A DNA stretch of 64,000 nt from JAITWN01 sp034002745 (GTDB lineage Bacteria; Pseudomonadota; Gammaproteobacteria; SZUA-140): contig JAVEZY010000009.1 in assembly GCA_034002745.1 (NCBI GenBank), forward strand, positions 31,497 through 95,496, given 5' to 3'. Shown here in pieces: positions 55,199-64,000 of the stretch (positions are counted from its first letter, which is position 1; every line of letters begins with the position of its first letter). The position numbers and the translations under genes were made by a program. Under the pieces are notes generated by a model that was given only the letters and a program-made list of their open reading frames with translations, was not told the origin of the DNA and made no database searches.

Positions 55199-55585
55199 AT
55201 GAGCGGAATTCATCACTGCTGGAAATGCGGCGCTGCACTCGCCTCCGACCTGCCGCTTCCGCTTGCGCGGCTCGCCGAATGTCAGGCTTGCCGCGCCGAG
55301 CTTCATGTCTGCCGCATGTGTGAATTCTTCGATCCGGCCGTCGCCAGCCAGTGCCGCGAACCGGTGGCCGAGCCGGTTTCCGACAAGCAGCGCGCAAATT
55401 TCTGCGGGTGGTTCAGGATCCGTTCGCGTGCGGGCGTCGCATCGCGGGATCCGGATCCGGCCGGTGAGTCGCGCCGGCAGCTCGAATCCCTGTTTGGTAT
55501 CGACGCCTGCGGCGGCGAGGGTGGGGAAGAGCGGAGCGCGGAGGATATCGCTCGCGAGCGGCTGGAAGACCTCTTCCGCAGATAA
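55199..55585 (+). CDS. Zinc-ribbon protein of unknown function
   Basis: 128 aa from the ATG at 55199 with AAGGAGG upstream. The N-terminal 50 residues hold CWKCG, CQAC, CRMC and further Cys residues, enough for two zinc ribbons or a cluster site. The C-terminal part is charged and ends in a helical stretch RSAEDIARERLEDLFR. Not recognised as a named family. Divergent from fetAB, so a link to metal handling is possible but unproven. Confidence 0.7.
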   Translation: MSGIHHCWKCGAALASDLPLPLARLAECQACRAELHVCRMCEFFDPAVASQCREPVAEPVSDKQRANFCGWFRIRSRAGVASRDPDPAGESRRQLESLFGIDACGGEGGEERSAEDIARERLEDLFRR

Positions 55586-55592
55586 GCGGAGC

Positions 55593-55620
55593 GGGCTGGA
55601 CCCTCGGGAGGGTCCAACCC
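55593..55620. terminator. Bidirectional hairpin between convergent genes
   Basis: A perfect 9-bp stem (TGGACCCTC/GAGGGTCCA, loop GG) extended by three further G-C pairs lies between the zinc-ribbon gene and the cytochrome gene. There is no T-run. Confidence 0.45.
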
Positions 55621-55634
55621 GGATCCGCGCACGG

Positions 55635-55973
55635 TCAGTGGGCCAGCGACAGAATGAATTCCACCACTTTCCCGAGGTCTTCGTCCGTGAGCCTGGGGTG
55701 CGGCGGCATCGGCACGCCGCCGGTGACATCATTCCAGTTCCCGACCCCGCCATCCCTGATTTTCCCTTTCAGCATTTCCACGGCGCCCGGTTCGTCCTTG
55801 TAACGCTGCGCGACGTCGTTCCATGAGGGACCGATCAGCTTGCTGTCGATCGCATGACACGTGCGGCAGTCCCAGGTCGGTGGTGCGACCCAGTCGGGCA
55901 TGGCAGCAGCTTGGGCTGACAGTGGCGCGATGAGCATCGCGCAGATCAGGAACGGCTTGCGATCAATGGGCAT
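55635..55973 (-). CDS. Class I c-type cytochrome, c551-like
   Basis: 112 aa with a signal peptide ending in AQA. Heme motif CRTCH and a methionine ligand near GVPMPPHPRL match small monoheme c551/c5-like cytochromes. IGPSWNDVAQRY and LGKVVEFILSL are the flanking conserved helices. Periplasmic electron carrier, probably donating to a terminal oxidase. It faces the SCO gene divergently, matching the copper-oxidase theme. Confidence 0.93.
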   Translation of the reverse strand: MPIDRKPFLICAMLIAPLSAQAAAMPDWVAPPTWDCRTCHAIDSKLIGPSWNDVAQRYKDEPGAVEMLKGKIRDGGVGNWNDVTGGVPMPPHPRLTDEDLGKVVEFILSLAH

Positions 55974-56199
55974 GGTTTTTCCTCCCGGATTTATTGTTGT
56001 TTGAACGCGCGTCGTTTCGGCGCGCGTGATTCAGTGTATGGCGCTGAATGCAGCGAAACACTGCGTCAAAGTGACGCGCGGCATTCCGCCGCTTTCATGT
56101 GGACTGGGCGAGCGCTAGCATGGGTCCGCCCGGGAGGGTGCTGTCGGCGCGCTGGATATGGCTCAGAACGTTGCCGACTGATGCAAGAGAGGATGAGAA

Positions 56200-56895
56200 T
56201 TGTCGAGCAGCATCGTTGGGCGGGCGGCGGTCGCCGCCATCGCGATATTCCTGGGTACGCTCGGCGCGGCCGGCTATCGCATGTTCCTGCAGTCCCCGGC
56301 GCCATTGGCAGATGAGGCGCCGCTGCCCGGTGTCATGGTGCACTCATCCGCACAATCGGTCCCTGCCTTCGCTCTGCTCGACGGTCGCGGAGTGCCGTTT
56401 TCCGAAAACGACCTGCGTGGCCAGTGGACCATCGTGGCGTTTGGCTACACTCAGTGTCCCGATTTCTGTCCCACTACTCTCGCCGACATGGCGCGCTTCT
56501 TCGACCGTCTCGTCAATGTGGGCGGGACGCCGGACACGCGCTTCGCGTTCATCAGTACCGATCCGTTTCGCGACACGCCCCAGCATCTGTCGTCCTATGT
56601 CTCGTACTTCAGCAAGGATTTTCTTGCGCTCACGGGCGAGCCGCGCGAACTCCATCGTTTGCTTGACTGGCTTGGCATGCCGCATGGCTACGGCGATCCC
56701 CGGACCGGGCTGGCCGTGGGCGATCTTCTGCATTCGCCCGCTACCGACGATTACGTCGTCGATCACTATTCCGGCCTGCTGGTCATCGATCCGGCCGCGC
56801 GCCTGGTGGCATCCATCCTGCCGCCTTTCGACACGGAGCGGATGGACCAGGCCTATTCCGCAATCCGCAAACTGCATGAGGTGGGTGTGAAATGA
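56200..56895 (+). CDS. SCO family copper chaperone
   Basis: 231 aa. TTG start at 56200 after GAGAGG. One N-terminal transmembrane segment (about 7-27), then a thioredoxin fold with the CxxxC copper motif in CPDFCPTT and a later conserved His region (SPATDDYVVDHYSGLLVID). SCO proteins deliver copper to the CuA site of cytochrome c oxidase. Overlaps the PCu(A)C gene by ATGA. Confidence 0.93.
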   Translation: MSSSIVGRAAVAAIAIFLGTLGAAGYRMFLQSPAPLADEAPLPGVMVHSSAQSVPAFALLDGRGVPFSENDLRGQWTIVAFGYTQCPDFCPTTLADMARFFDRLVNVGGTPDTRFAFISTDPFRDTPQHLSSYVSYFSKDFLALTGEPRELHRLLDWLGMPHGYGDPRTGLAVGDLLHSPATDDYVVDHYSGLLVIDPAARLVASILPPFDTERMDQAYSAIRKLHEVGVK

Positions 56896-57338
56896 AGAAG
56901 GTCTTCGCTGTCCTGCTGTTCCTCGTTTCCAGTATCTCGATGGCCGGCGACATCGCGGTCGAGGACGCGTGGATTCAGGACGCGCCACCGGCCGCGCGAG
57001 TGATGGCGGCTTACATGCGCATCGTCAACCGCTCGGACCATGCGGTAACGCTCGAGGCCGTGGAGAGCGACCGGTTCGGCGCGGTCGACATTCATGCAAC
57101 GGAAGTCCATCACGGCATGGTCCATATGTCCGAAAGGCGCGCCGTGCCCATCGCTCCCGGAGAATCGCTCGCTCTCGAGCCCGGTGGGCATCATCTGATG
57201 CTTCGAAAGGCAAAGGGTTCCGTTCGCGCGGGAGACAGGGTGACCTTCATGCTGCATTTCGGCAATGGCGACATCCTGGAGACGGTCGCGGTGGTGCGGG
57301 GGAGCGATGCGGGCGCGGCCGGAGGCGCCGCGAGATAG
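56892..57338 (+). CDS. Periplasmic copper chaperone PCu(A)C
   Basis: 148 aa with a signal peptide ending in SMA. The copper site H-(M)-x10-M-x21-H-x-M is visible as HGMVHMSERR, then GGHHLML. It works with SCO to assemble copper centres of terminal oxidases. The last 20 residues are Ala/Gly-rich. Coupled to the SCO gene. Confidence 0.92.
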   Translation: MKKVFAVLLFLVSSISMAGDIAVEDAWIQDAPPAARVMAAYMRIVNRSDHAVTLEAVESDRFGAVDIHATEVHHGMVHMSERRAVPIAPGESLALEPGGHHLMLRKAKGSVRAGDRVTFMLHFGNGDILETVAVVRGSDAGAAGGAAR

Positions 57339-57504
57339 CGCATCGACGCCCGTTTGCGCGCCGTGCCCGACTCTCCCCGGCTGCTCTTTCCGGATGCCAT
57401 TCGCCCGTCCCCGGTACGGGGCAGGTGCGCGGGCCGGCGGGCGGTCGTGTTACTATCGGACGCTTCGATCACATGCAGGCGGTCACGCCGGGAGATGCGC
57501 GGAC

Positions 57505-58701
57505 ATGATCAGGGCGGCGATGTGGAAGCTCTTCGGTGGCATGTCGATTTTGATTTCGGCTGTTGCCGTGGCGGGAGTGCAGGAGGGTATGGATGCGCTG
57601 GGCCGGGGCGACTACGGGGCAGCGCTGAAGGAGTTTCGCGTCGCCGCGGAGGCGGGCGATGATGCGGCGGAATACAACCTCGGCCTGCTGCACGAGAAGG
57701 GCTTGGGCGTCGAACAGGATCATGCCGCTGCGCTGAACTGGTATCGACGCGGCGCGAAGAAGGATTATGCGCCCTCCTGGTATTCGCTTGGCCTGATGCA
57801 CCTGAACGGGCAGGGCGTGAAGGCGGATCCGGAGGAGGGTAAGGATCTGCTGCGGAAAGCTGCTGGAAAGGGCTACGCGCCGGCGCAGTTCACCCTGGGT
57901 GTGATCCATGAGCGCGGTGAAGATCCTGCTGCGGCGAGAAAGTGGTACGAGGAGGCGGCCGATCTCAGATTCTCACCCGCCATGATGAGGATCGGCCTGA
58001 TGGACCTGGCCGCTTTGCAGCATGACGCCAGCAACCGTGATCTGCTGCGCTCAGCCTACGCCTGGCTGACACTGGCACTGCTGCATGGGATGGACGCTCA
58101 GGGATTCGCGACGATCAACAGTGCCCGGGAACGGCTGGTGTTGACGATGGATGCGCGCGAGATCATGGCGGCGACCCAGTTGGCGCGCGACTGGCTGCTC
58201 GAGTCGCCCTCCGCGCGCGATATCGTTGCCTCCAATCCGCTCGCGCGCGGCTGGCTGAACGAGGATGAGGTCGCGGCGCTGGCCTCGTCGCCGGAAGTGG
58301 CCTTTCCGGACTACCTGTCTCTGGATGGTGCCGATTTCGTCTTCGGTTTCGAAGGCGCCGCGGCGCAGGGAACGTACGTCGTCACGCTCTCGCCTGGACG
58401 CAAGCTGCCCGATCAGGCTTTCGTCGAGATCGGCTTCGAGAATCCGGCCGACACGCGCGCGCCGCTCCGCGTGACCCGCGAGATCGGACGCGTGAAGGAT
58501 CTCCGCATCGAATCCCCTCGCGCCGGTGGCTTCGTCTGCCGGCCTTACCGCCTGGCGATGGCTGTGTATGAGGATGAGTCCCGCGAGCGCATGCTCGGCG
58601 TGTTGCGCATCGTCGTGCTTTCCAGAGTCGATACCAGCAAGGTCGGTTCGGCCGAGGAACTGGTGCAGAAAATGAAAGCTCAGGGCCACGCCTGCGACTA
58701 G
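57505..58701 (+). CDS. Sel1-like repeat protein
   Basis: 398 aa from the ATG at 57505. A short hydrophobic signal segment precedes Sel1 repeats at about 30-150 (AEYNLGLLHEKGLGVEQDHAAALNWYRRGA and two more units). The rest is mixed, with a beta-rich C-terminal third ending in HACD. Sel1 repeats mediate protein-protein contacts in the periplasm or in signalling. No enzyme domain seen. Confidence 0.8.
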   Translation: MIRAAMWKLFGGMSILISAVAVAGVQEGMDALGRGDYGAALKEFRVAAEAGDDAAEYNLGLLHEKGLGVEQDHAAALNWYRRGAKKDYAPSWYSLGLMHLNGQGVKADPEEGKDLLRKAAGKGYAPAQFTLGVIHERGEDPAAARKWYEEAADLRFSPAMMRIGLMDLAALQHDASNRDLLRSAYAWLTLALLHGMDAQGFATINSARERLVLTMDAREIMAATQLARDWLLESPSARDIVASNPLARGWLNEDEVAALASSPEVAFPDYLSLDGADFVFGFEGAAAQGTYVVTLSPGRKLPDQAFVEIGFENPADTRAPLRVTREIGRVKDLRIESPRAGGFVCRPYRLAMAVYEDESRERMLGVLRIVVLSRVDTSKVGSAEELVQKMKAQGHACD

Positions 58702-58986
58702 TGCAAGCAACAGCGAAGCAGGCAGCCGCCGAATTCCCCGGTACGAGCAGGCTGCCAGGGGACCTGCGCCGTTTGGCGGCTGTTCGCTTCCTGTCAATCC
58801 ATATGAGACAGACCTGATCGGGCAGGCGGAGGATCCGGGATAGATTGTGTTCGCCGCAGACACCAGCGTGGCGACATTCTTCCCGCCTATTGTGCTGCTT
58901 GTGGCATCGTGCTGCTCGTATCCCTTCCGGCTCTATCCCATGCGGCGCCAGGATGTCGGGAGCAGGGACCGAATCGCCGCGGCATC

Positions 58987-61845
58987 TCAGGCGCGCGCCT
59001 GGGGAATGGATCGGGTCTCCGCACGCGTGCTGCGGTATCGACTGAAAAGTTTGCGCAACTCGCTGAGCCACAGCACGGTGCTTGCCACCGCTGCGCACAT
59101 CAGCCAGTCCTCCGGTTCGAGCCCGGAAGTTGAGAAGGCCGCCTGCAGGAACGGCACATGAACTACCGCCACCTGCAGCGCCACCGACAGCGCGATCGCG
59201 GCCCACAGCCAGCGATTCGAGAACAGGCCGACGAAGGCGCTGCATTCGTCCGAGCGCGCGGTCAGGACAGTGAACAGCGAGAAGAACACCAGAGTGGTGA
59301 AGGCCATCGTCTGCGCATGACGCAGATCACCGTCTCCCGGAATGAATCCTCCTGGAAGAGCAAGATCCACGATCAGCAGGGTGCCGGTGGCCATTATGAT
59401 GCCGACGAACAGGATGCTGCCCCACATGCGATGCGTGATCACGGCTTCGCCTCGTGGCCGGGGAGGGCGCGTCATGACATCGCGATCGGCGGGATCCGCG
59501 CCGAGAGCCAGCGCTGGAGCTCCGTCGGTGACCATGTTGATCCACAGCAGCTGGGTGGCGAGCAGAGGCAGCAGAAGCGCGCCATCCTCACCCGCCGCCG
59601 CGAGGCCGATCACGTCGGCCAGCAGCACACCGAAGAACATGGTCAGCACCTCGCCCATGTTGGATGACAACAGGTAGCGCAGGAATTTCCGGATATTGGC
59701 GAATATCGCCCGGCCTTCCTCGACGGCGGCGACGATGGTCGCGAAGTTGTCGTCGGCAAGGACGATATCCGCGGCTTGGCGCGACACATCGGTGCCGGTG
59801 ATGCCCATGGCCACGCCGATGTCGGCGGAGCGTAGCGCCGGCGCATCGTTCACGCCGTCGCCGGTCATGGCGACGATCGCGCCATCCTGCTGGAGGGCAC
59901 GCACGATGCGCAGCTTGTGCTCGGGGTCCACGCGAGCGAACACTGAAACCTCGCGTGCCACCTTCCGGAATTCTTCTTCGGACATCCGCTCGATCTCGAC
60001 TCCGGTGACAGCGCGCCGGTCGCCGCTGATGCCGAGTTCCGCACCGATGACCGATGCGGTGATGGGATGGTCGCCGGTGATAATGATCGCGCGGACTCCG
60101 GCTTCCCTCGCGCGTGCCGCCGCCTCCTTCGCCTCCTCGCGCGGCGGATCGATCATGCCAATGAGGCCGGCGAAGGCGAGATCGCTCTCCACCGAGCCGC
60201 GGGTGCCGTGCGCGTTTTCCGGACTTGCATCGGCCTCATCGGCAATGGGGATCAGGCGTGCCGCGACTCCAAGAGTGCGCAGCGCTTCGCTGGCGAGCGT
60301 CTCGCTGCAGGCAATGATTTCCGCGCGACGCTCAGCACTGAGCGGGCGCACGCCGTCGCCGACCAGTTCGCTGGTACAGCGGGCGAGCAGCACATCGGGT
60401 GCGCCCTTGGTGAAGACGATACGGTGGCGGCTGCGATCGGTGTCGGTATGGATGGTCGACATCAGCTTGCGTTCGGACGAGAAGGGGATCTCTCCGACCC
60501 GCGCGAAGCGGCGGTCGAGATCCTCGGTGCCGAGTCCGATCTTGCGGGCGGCAACCAGCAGCGCGCCTTCCGTGGGATCGCCATGGACGATCCAGCGCCC
60601 CTCGTGTTGCAGCAGCCTGGCGTTGTTGGCCCGATCCCCGGCGGTCAGCGCGCGCTCGAGCTCTGTGCGCAGCGCCGCATCGATGGCGATTGCTTCGCCA
60701 TCGATGCGGCGTGCGCGGACCTCGCCCTCGGGTTCATATCCCTTGCCCGTCAAGTCCACCCGGCCGCTCGCGGTCACCACGGAGCGCACCGACATTTCGT
60801 TTCTCGTCAGGGTGCCGGTCTTGTCGGATGCGATGACGTTGGCGGAGCCGAGCGTTTCCACCGCGGCCAGGTGACGTACGATGGCCTTGCGCCTGGCCAT
60901 CCGCTGCACGCCGAGGGCAAGGACTGCGGTCACTACGGCGGGCAGGCCTTCCGGCACCGCGGCGACGGCAAGGGCGACGCCCAGGATCATGACGTCGAAT
61001 ATCGCGGACAAGCCGCGGATCTCGCGGAAAATCAGGATGACAGCGATGATCACGAGGGCGATGCCGATCACGAGCGCTCCGAGAAGTCTGCCGGTGCGCG
61101 CCAGTTCGACCTGCAGCGGGGTCTCCTCGAGGGGCGAATTGTCGAGCATGCCGGCGATCAGTCCCATCTGGGTGTTCATCCCGGTTGCAGTCACCAGCGC
61201 GCGACCATGTCCATAGGTGACCGAGGTGCCGCTGAAGATCATGTTCTGGCGGTCGCCTATCGCGACTTCTTCCATGACCGGTTCCGGATCCTTGGATTCC
61301 GGCTGGCTTTCGCCGGTGAGTGATGCCTCGGAAGTCTGCAGGGAGGCCGACTCCACCACGCGGGCATCGGCTGGCACAGTGTCGCCTTCCTCGACCAGTA
61401 TGATGTCTCCGGGAACGAGCCTGGCGGTCGCGATCCGCTGTGCCCGGCCGTCACGAACGACCGTCGCCTGGGCCGCCGACATGCGGCGCAGCGCGGTGAC
61501 CGCCTGCTCGGCGCGCTCCTGCTGAACGTGGCCGAGGACCGCGTTCAGGGTGACCACGGCGAGTATCGCCAGCGCTTCGTAGGGCAGGCCGGTCGCGCCC
61601 TCGATCAGCCAGATGCCGGCCGATACCGCGGTCGCGATCAGCAGCAGGACGACCAGGGGATCGCGGAACTGGAGAAGGAACCGTTTCCAGCGGGGAACCG
61701 GGGCGGCCGTTTCGAGCTCGTTGGGTCCGAAGCGTTCGAGGCGCGTGCGTGCCTCATCATCGCGCAGACCCTGCCGCAGGTCGGTCGCCAGCTCCGCAGC
61801 CAGCGCCTCGACGGGCAGACGGTAGGGCGGCAGATTCCTGGTCAT
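58987..61845 (-). CDS. Cation-translocating P-type ATPase, Ca2+ (SERCA/PMCA) type
   Basis: 952 aa from the ATG at 61845, with GAAGGGG upstream; the longer frame from 61911 lacks one. Phosphorylated Asp341 in ASDKTGTLTRNEM, TGES actuator loop, ion site AAVPEGLPAVVTA, and MTGDGVNDAPALRSADIG hinge. N-terminal cation-ATPase domain and C-terminal transmembrane bundle are both present. It pumps Ca2+ or a related cation out of the cytoplasm. Divergent from the small membrane protein at 61982. Confidence 0.93.
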   Translation of the reverse strand: MTRNLPPYRLPVEALAAELATDLRQGLRDDEARTRLERFGPNELETAAPVPRWKRFLLQFRDPLVVLLLIATAVSAGIWLIEGATGLPYEALAILAVVTLNAVLGHVQQERAEQAVTALRRMSAAQATVVRDGRAQRIATARLVPGDIILVEEGDTVPADARVVESASLQTSEASLTGESQPESKDPEPVMEEVAIGDRQNMIFSGTSVTYGHGRALVTATGMNTQMGLIAGMLDNSPLEETPLQVELARTGRLLGALVIGIALVIIAVILIFREIRGLSAIFDVMILGVALAVAAVPEGLPAVVTAVLALGVQRMARRKAIVRHLAAVETLGSANVIASDKTGTLTRNEMSVRSVVTASGRVDLTGKGYEPEGEVRARRIDGEAIAIDAALRTELERALTAGDRANNARLLQHEGRWIVHGDPTEGALLVAARKIGLGTEDLDRRFARVGEIPFSSERKLMSTIHTDTDRSRHRIVFTKGAPDVLLARCTSELVGDGVRPLSAERRAEIIACSETLASEALRTLGVAARLIPIADEADASPENAHGTRGSVESDLAFAGLIGMIDPPREEAKEAAARAREAGVRAIIITGDHPITASVIGAELGISGDRRAVTGVEIERMSEEEFRKVAREVSVFARVDPEHKLRIVRALQQDGAIVAMTGDGVNDAPALRSADIGVAMGITGTDVSRQAADIVLADDNFATIVAAVEEGRAIFANIRKFLRYLLSSNMGEVLTMFFGVLLADVIGLAAAGEDGALLLPLLATQLLWINMVTDGAPALALGADPADRDVMTRPPRPRGEAVITHRMWGSILFVGIIMATGTLLIVDLALPGGFIPGDGDLRHAQTMAFTTLVFFSLFTVLTARSDECSAFVGLFSNRWLWAAIALSVALQVAVVHVPFLQAAFSTSGLEPEDWLMCAAVASTVLWLSELRKLFSRYRSTRAETRSIPQARA

Positions 61846-61932
61846 CGAGGCCCCTTCGGCAAGTGACGGCGTCCACATCCTAACCGCGGCCAGACTATTT
61901 GTCTTGCGCATGCCTCGCCCTTGGTGTTGATA

Positions 61933-61948
61933 TTTCTCGTGCGAGAAA
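61933..61948. promoter_or_regulatory. Palindrome TTTCTCGTGCGAGAAA
   Basis: A perfect 7-2-7 palindrome lies between the divergent P-ATPase and DUF4870-like genes, 34 bases before the latter's start. Its position and symmetry suggest an operator for a dimeric repressor controlling one or both genes. Confidence 0.5.
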
Positions 61949-61981
61949 ATGCGGATTTGGGTTACGCTTCGGGAGATGGAT

Positions 61982-62383
61982 ATGGTGGAGCAGCACTTCG
62001 AGCGCAGGGAGGCGACCGAGGGTCAGGTTCTGGTGACCTGGCTGGTCTATGGTCTGCACGCGGTAAGCGCGCTGAGTGGCCTTCTGTCGCCCGCGCTGAT
62101 CGTTACTGCCTTTCTCACCGGCTGGCCATCCATCGTTGCCGTCATCATCAATTACGTGCGCCGCTCGGACGTGCGCGGCACCTGGCTCGATTCACACTTC
62201 CGCTGGCAGATCCGGACCTTCTGGTTCGCGCTGCTGTGGGTGGGCGTGGCTGTGCTGCTCGCGGCAACCCTGATCGGCATTCCCGTCGCGCTCGTTCTAG
62301 CCTGGACGACCGGGCTGTGGGTGCTGTATCGCATCGTGCGGGGCATCATGCGGCTGATGGATGCGCGACCCATGCCCATCTGA
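61982..62383 (+). CDS. DUF4870-like membrane protein
   Basis: 133 aa from the ATG at 61982 (GGGAG seven bases upstream); the open frame from 61949 would add eleven residues. Two to three hydrophobic segments, with DSHFRWQIRTFW between the first and second, the hallmark of DUF4870-type small inner-membrane proteins. Function unknown. Confidence 0.82.
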   Translation: MVEQHFERREATEGQVLVTWLVYGLHAVSALSGLLSPALIVTAFLTGWPSIVAVIINYVRRSDVRGTWLDSHFRWQIRTFWFALLWVGVAVLLAATLIGIPVALVLAWTTGLWVLYRIVRGIMRLMDARPMPI

Positions 62384-62744
62384 TCGCTGAAATGCAACCT
62401 TACCTTCTCTCCTGCCGTTGACTGATCGCCCTCATACTGACTGATCCTGCAACGGGCCCGGGTTCGAGCCTCACTGAAGATTTTCGCGCCGCTGCCGCTC
62501 ACTAGTTCGGCAGACTGCCAACCGCGAAGGGTTCGCCCGTGAGCTTGTGTCATTCCCTCCGACTTCCCTACAATGGCTGTTCGCCATACACAATGTCGTC
62601 CGGTCCCAGCAGAGCTTATGCGAAATCATCCTCAGATCGCCTTCGTCAATATCGATTTGAATCCATGAGTTTTCGAATCGTGTGCCGTTGCCTGGGCATG
62701 GGCGCTGGTCCGTGCGTACGTCATCAGGGAGGGATTGGGTCGAG
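62384..62744. other. Intergenic stretch without a recognisable gene
   Basis: About 360 bases between the DUF4870-like gene and the FG-GAP lipoprotein. Short frames here have no supporting homology, and no tRNA fold, terminator or repeat was found. It presumably holds the promoter of the lipoprotein gene, which is preceded by GGGAGGG. Confidence 0.6.
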
Positions 62745-64000
62745 ATGAGCTCGAGTTCGGATAGGAAGTCGCTGGCCCGTGTCAGGACCATTGTAGGCGC
62801 GTCGTGGCGACAGGGGCGGTATGCCGCCGTTGTTGCGCTGTGGCTTGTGCTCACCGCCTGTAGCGGAGGTGGCGGCGGCGGAGGCGGCGGCAATTCCAAT
62901 CTGACTTCCGTTGGTGGTTCCATTACCGGGCTCAACGGCACGATCGCCCTGCGGAACGAGGTAGATGGCAATCCCGGCAGCACTCGGGAATTCAGCAGGA
63001 TCGATCCTCTCCAGACGAGCGTTCCCTTCGTTCTGCCGCCCCGTCTGTCGTCGAACCAGAAATACAACATCGTCGTCGTCTCGCAACCCCAGGGGCAAGT
63101 GTGCACCGTGGTCAACGGCAGCGGAACCTATCGCGGCTCGGCGATCACCGACATCGTCGTCAACTGCGTGGACAAATATCCGCTTACTTTGACGCTGCGA
63201 AGCGCGAAGATCTTCCGCTTCAGCTGGGATCCGGTGCCGGGGGCGACCGCCTATCACCTCTACGAGAAACCGGATGCCGCGGGCGCGTTTGGCCGCGATC
63301 CCATCGCCAGCTTTGGCCCGGATGATCACGAGTATGAGATGGAAGTGTTCCTGCCGGCCAGGATCAGCGCCAGCTACATTCTCGAATACTGTGATGACGA
63401 TGGCTGCGAGAATGCCTCGCCAGTATTTGTCAGCGGAACGCTTGATGAGGCCATTGGCTATGTGAAGGCATCAAATACCGGCGCCAACGACGAGTTCGGC
63501 TACAGCATCGCCCTGTCCCGGGACGGCGGCACGATGGCGGTGGGCGCGCCCTTCGAGGGCAGCGGCGCCGGCGGCGCCGGCAATGGACTGCTCAATAGCG
63601 GTGCGGTCTACGTCTACACCCGGACTGCGCCCGGTGAGTGGGCGCAGCAGGCGATGCTGAAGGCGTCGAATGCCGGTGCGGGGGACCAGTTCGGCGCCAG
63701 CCTCGCGCTTTCTCCCGACGGCTCCGTACTTGCCGTCGGTGCGCCACTCGAGGACAGTTCCGCATCGGGGGTTTATCCGGCGCCTCCTCATGGCGCCGAG
63801 GACAATGACGATGCGGATGATGCCGGCGCGGTGTATGTGTTCGCCCGCGATGGGGAGAATTGGGCGCAGGAAGCGTATCTCAAGGCTTCCAACGCCGAAG
63901 GGAGCGATGGATTCGGCTTCAGCGTGACGCTGGCGACTCGGGCGCCCGATCATCATGTGCTGGCGGTAGGCGCGCCGCAGGAAGACGGCGATGGCAGCGA
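62745..64000 (+). CDS. FG-GAP (integrin-alpha-like) repeat lipoprotein, 3' partial
   Basis: At least 418 codons from the ATG at 62745, still open at the window end. A lipoprotein signal ends in LVLTAC with a poly-Gly linker of nine Gly after C-S. Residues about 60-140 form a beta domain with paired Cys, then a fibronectin-like segment (FRFSWDPVPGATAYHLYE). Repeats of KASNAGAGDQFGASLALSPDGSVLAVGAP type follow, three complete by the window end; these are FG-GAP blades of a calcium-binding beta-propeller. Likely a surface-exposed adhesion or binding protein. Confidence 0.85.
   Translation, partial: MSSSSDRKSLARVRTIVGASWRQGRYAAVVALWLVLTACSGGGGGGGGGNSNLTSVGGSITGLNGTIALRNEVDGNPGSTREFSRIDPLQTSVPFVLPPRLSSNQKYNIVVVSQPQGQVCTVVNGSGTYRGSAITDIVVNCVDKYPLTLTLRSAKIFRFSWDPVPGATAYHLYEKPDAAGAFGRDPIASFGPDDHEYEMEVFLPARISASYILEYCDDDGCENASPVFVSGTLDEAIGYVKASNTGANDEFGYSIALSRDGGTMAVGAPFEGSGAGGAGNGLLNSGAVYVYTRTAPGEWAQQAMLKASNAGAGDQFGASLALSPDGSVLAVGAPLEDSSASGVYPAPPHGAEDNDDADDAGAVYVFARDGENWAQEAYLKASNAEGSDGFGFSVTLATRAPDHHVLAVGAPQEDGDGS

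Noticed and set aside
58847..59161. Plus-strand frame after the Sel1-repeat gene
   Set aside because: Most of it overlaps the 3' end of the P-ATPase gene, and it has no domain.
62450..62485. tRNA-like GGGTTCGAGCC sequence
   Set aside because: It resembles a T-arm loop, but the flanking bases do not pair, and no acceptor, D or anticodon arm is present upstream.

Overview
The window is GC-rich chromosomal DNA from a gammaproteobacterium. The support is a Suf operon of the sufBCDSU-sufT-Rieske type behind an IscR-like box, a two-subunit bacterioferritin, an LpoB/COG3014 lipoprotein pair, a PagL-like outer-membrane enzyme and a GlyGly-CTERM-like tail. I would place it near Chromatiales or Xanthomonadales-like lineages, but the sequence alone does not fix the genus. 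No rRNA, tRNA, insertion sequence, prophage or CRISPR array is visible.

Layout. 1-13.4 kb is a storage-sugar block. A four-gene overlapping operon holds a partial glycosidase-like gene, a GT4 glycosyltransferase, an unusual phosphatase/EEP fusion and glgX. It is followed by a PLD-VTT membrane protein, a host-attachment-like protein with a GGDEF protein, a glgC carrying a two-base frameshift, and a TreT-like trehalose synthase with its DUF5752 partner. 13.6-28.9 kb is an iron block: dps, two complementary bfr genes, bfd behind a Fur-like site, a ferric ABC importer without its ATPase, mtfA, the whole suf operon, an MBL/beta-CASP hydrolase, a DUF481 outer-membrane protein and a VIT/CCC1 transporter. 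28.9-38.2 kb holds small secreted proteins, the giant helicase Lhr with a coupled secreted protein, a TudS/DUF523 protein and the LpoB/COG3014 pair.

38.2-38.7 kb is the most unusual non-coding stretch. It contains an ECF-type promoter candidate, a C-rich tract (G-quadruplex motif on the other strand) and a textbook terminator, which together look like an undescribed small RNA. 38.7-45.1 kb has a MacB/FtsX/HlyD-type exporter and an oxidoreductase/aminotransferase pair for an amino-sugar. 45.1-55.6 kb has a DMT transporter behind a candidate attenuator, several surface proteins, a Lon-like protease and a FetAB-type exporter. 55.6-64 kb has a cytochrome c, a SCO/PCu(A)C copper-delivery pair, a Sel1-repeat protein, a Ca-type P-ATPase, a small membrane protein and an FG-GAP lipoprotein running off the end.

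How the genes fit together: iron uptake, storage (Dps, Bfr), mobilisation (Bfd), Fe-S assembly (Suf) and efflux (FetAB, VIT) are all present, and most lie within 15 kb. The sugar block couples ADP-glucose synthesis, glycogen debranching and trehalose formation.
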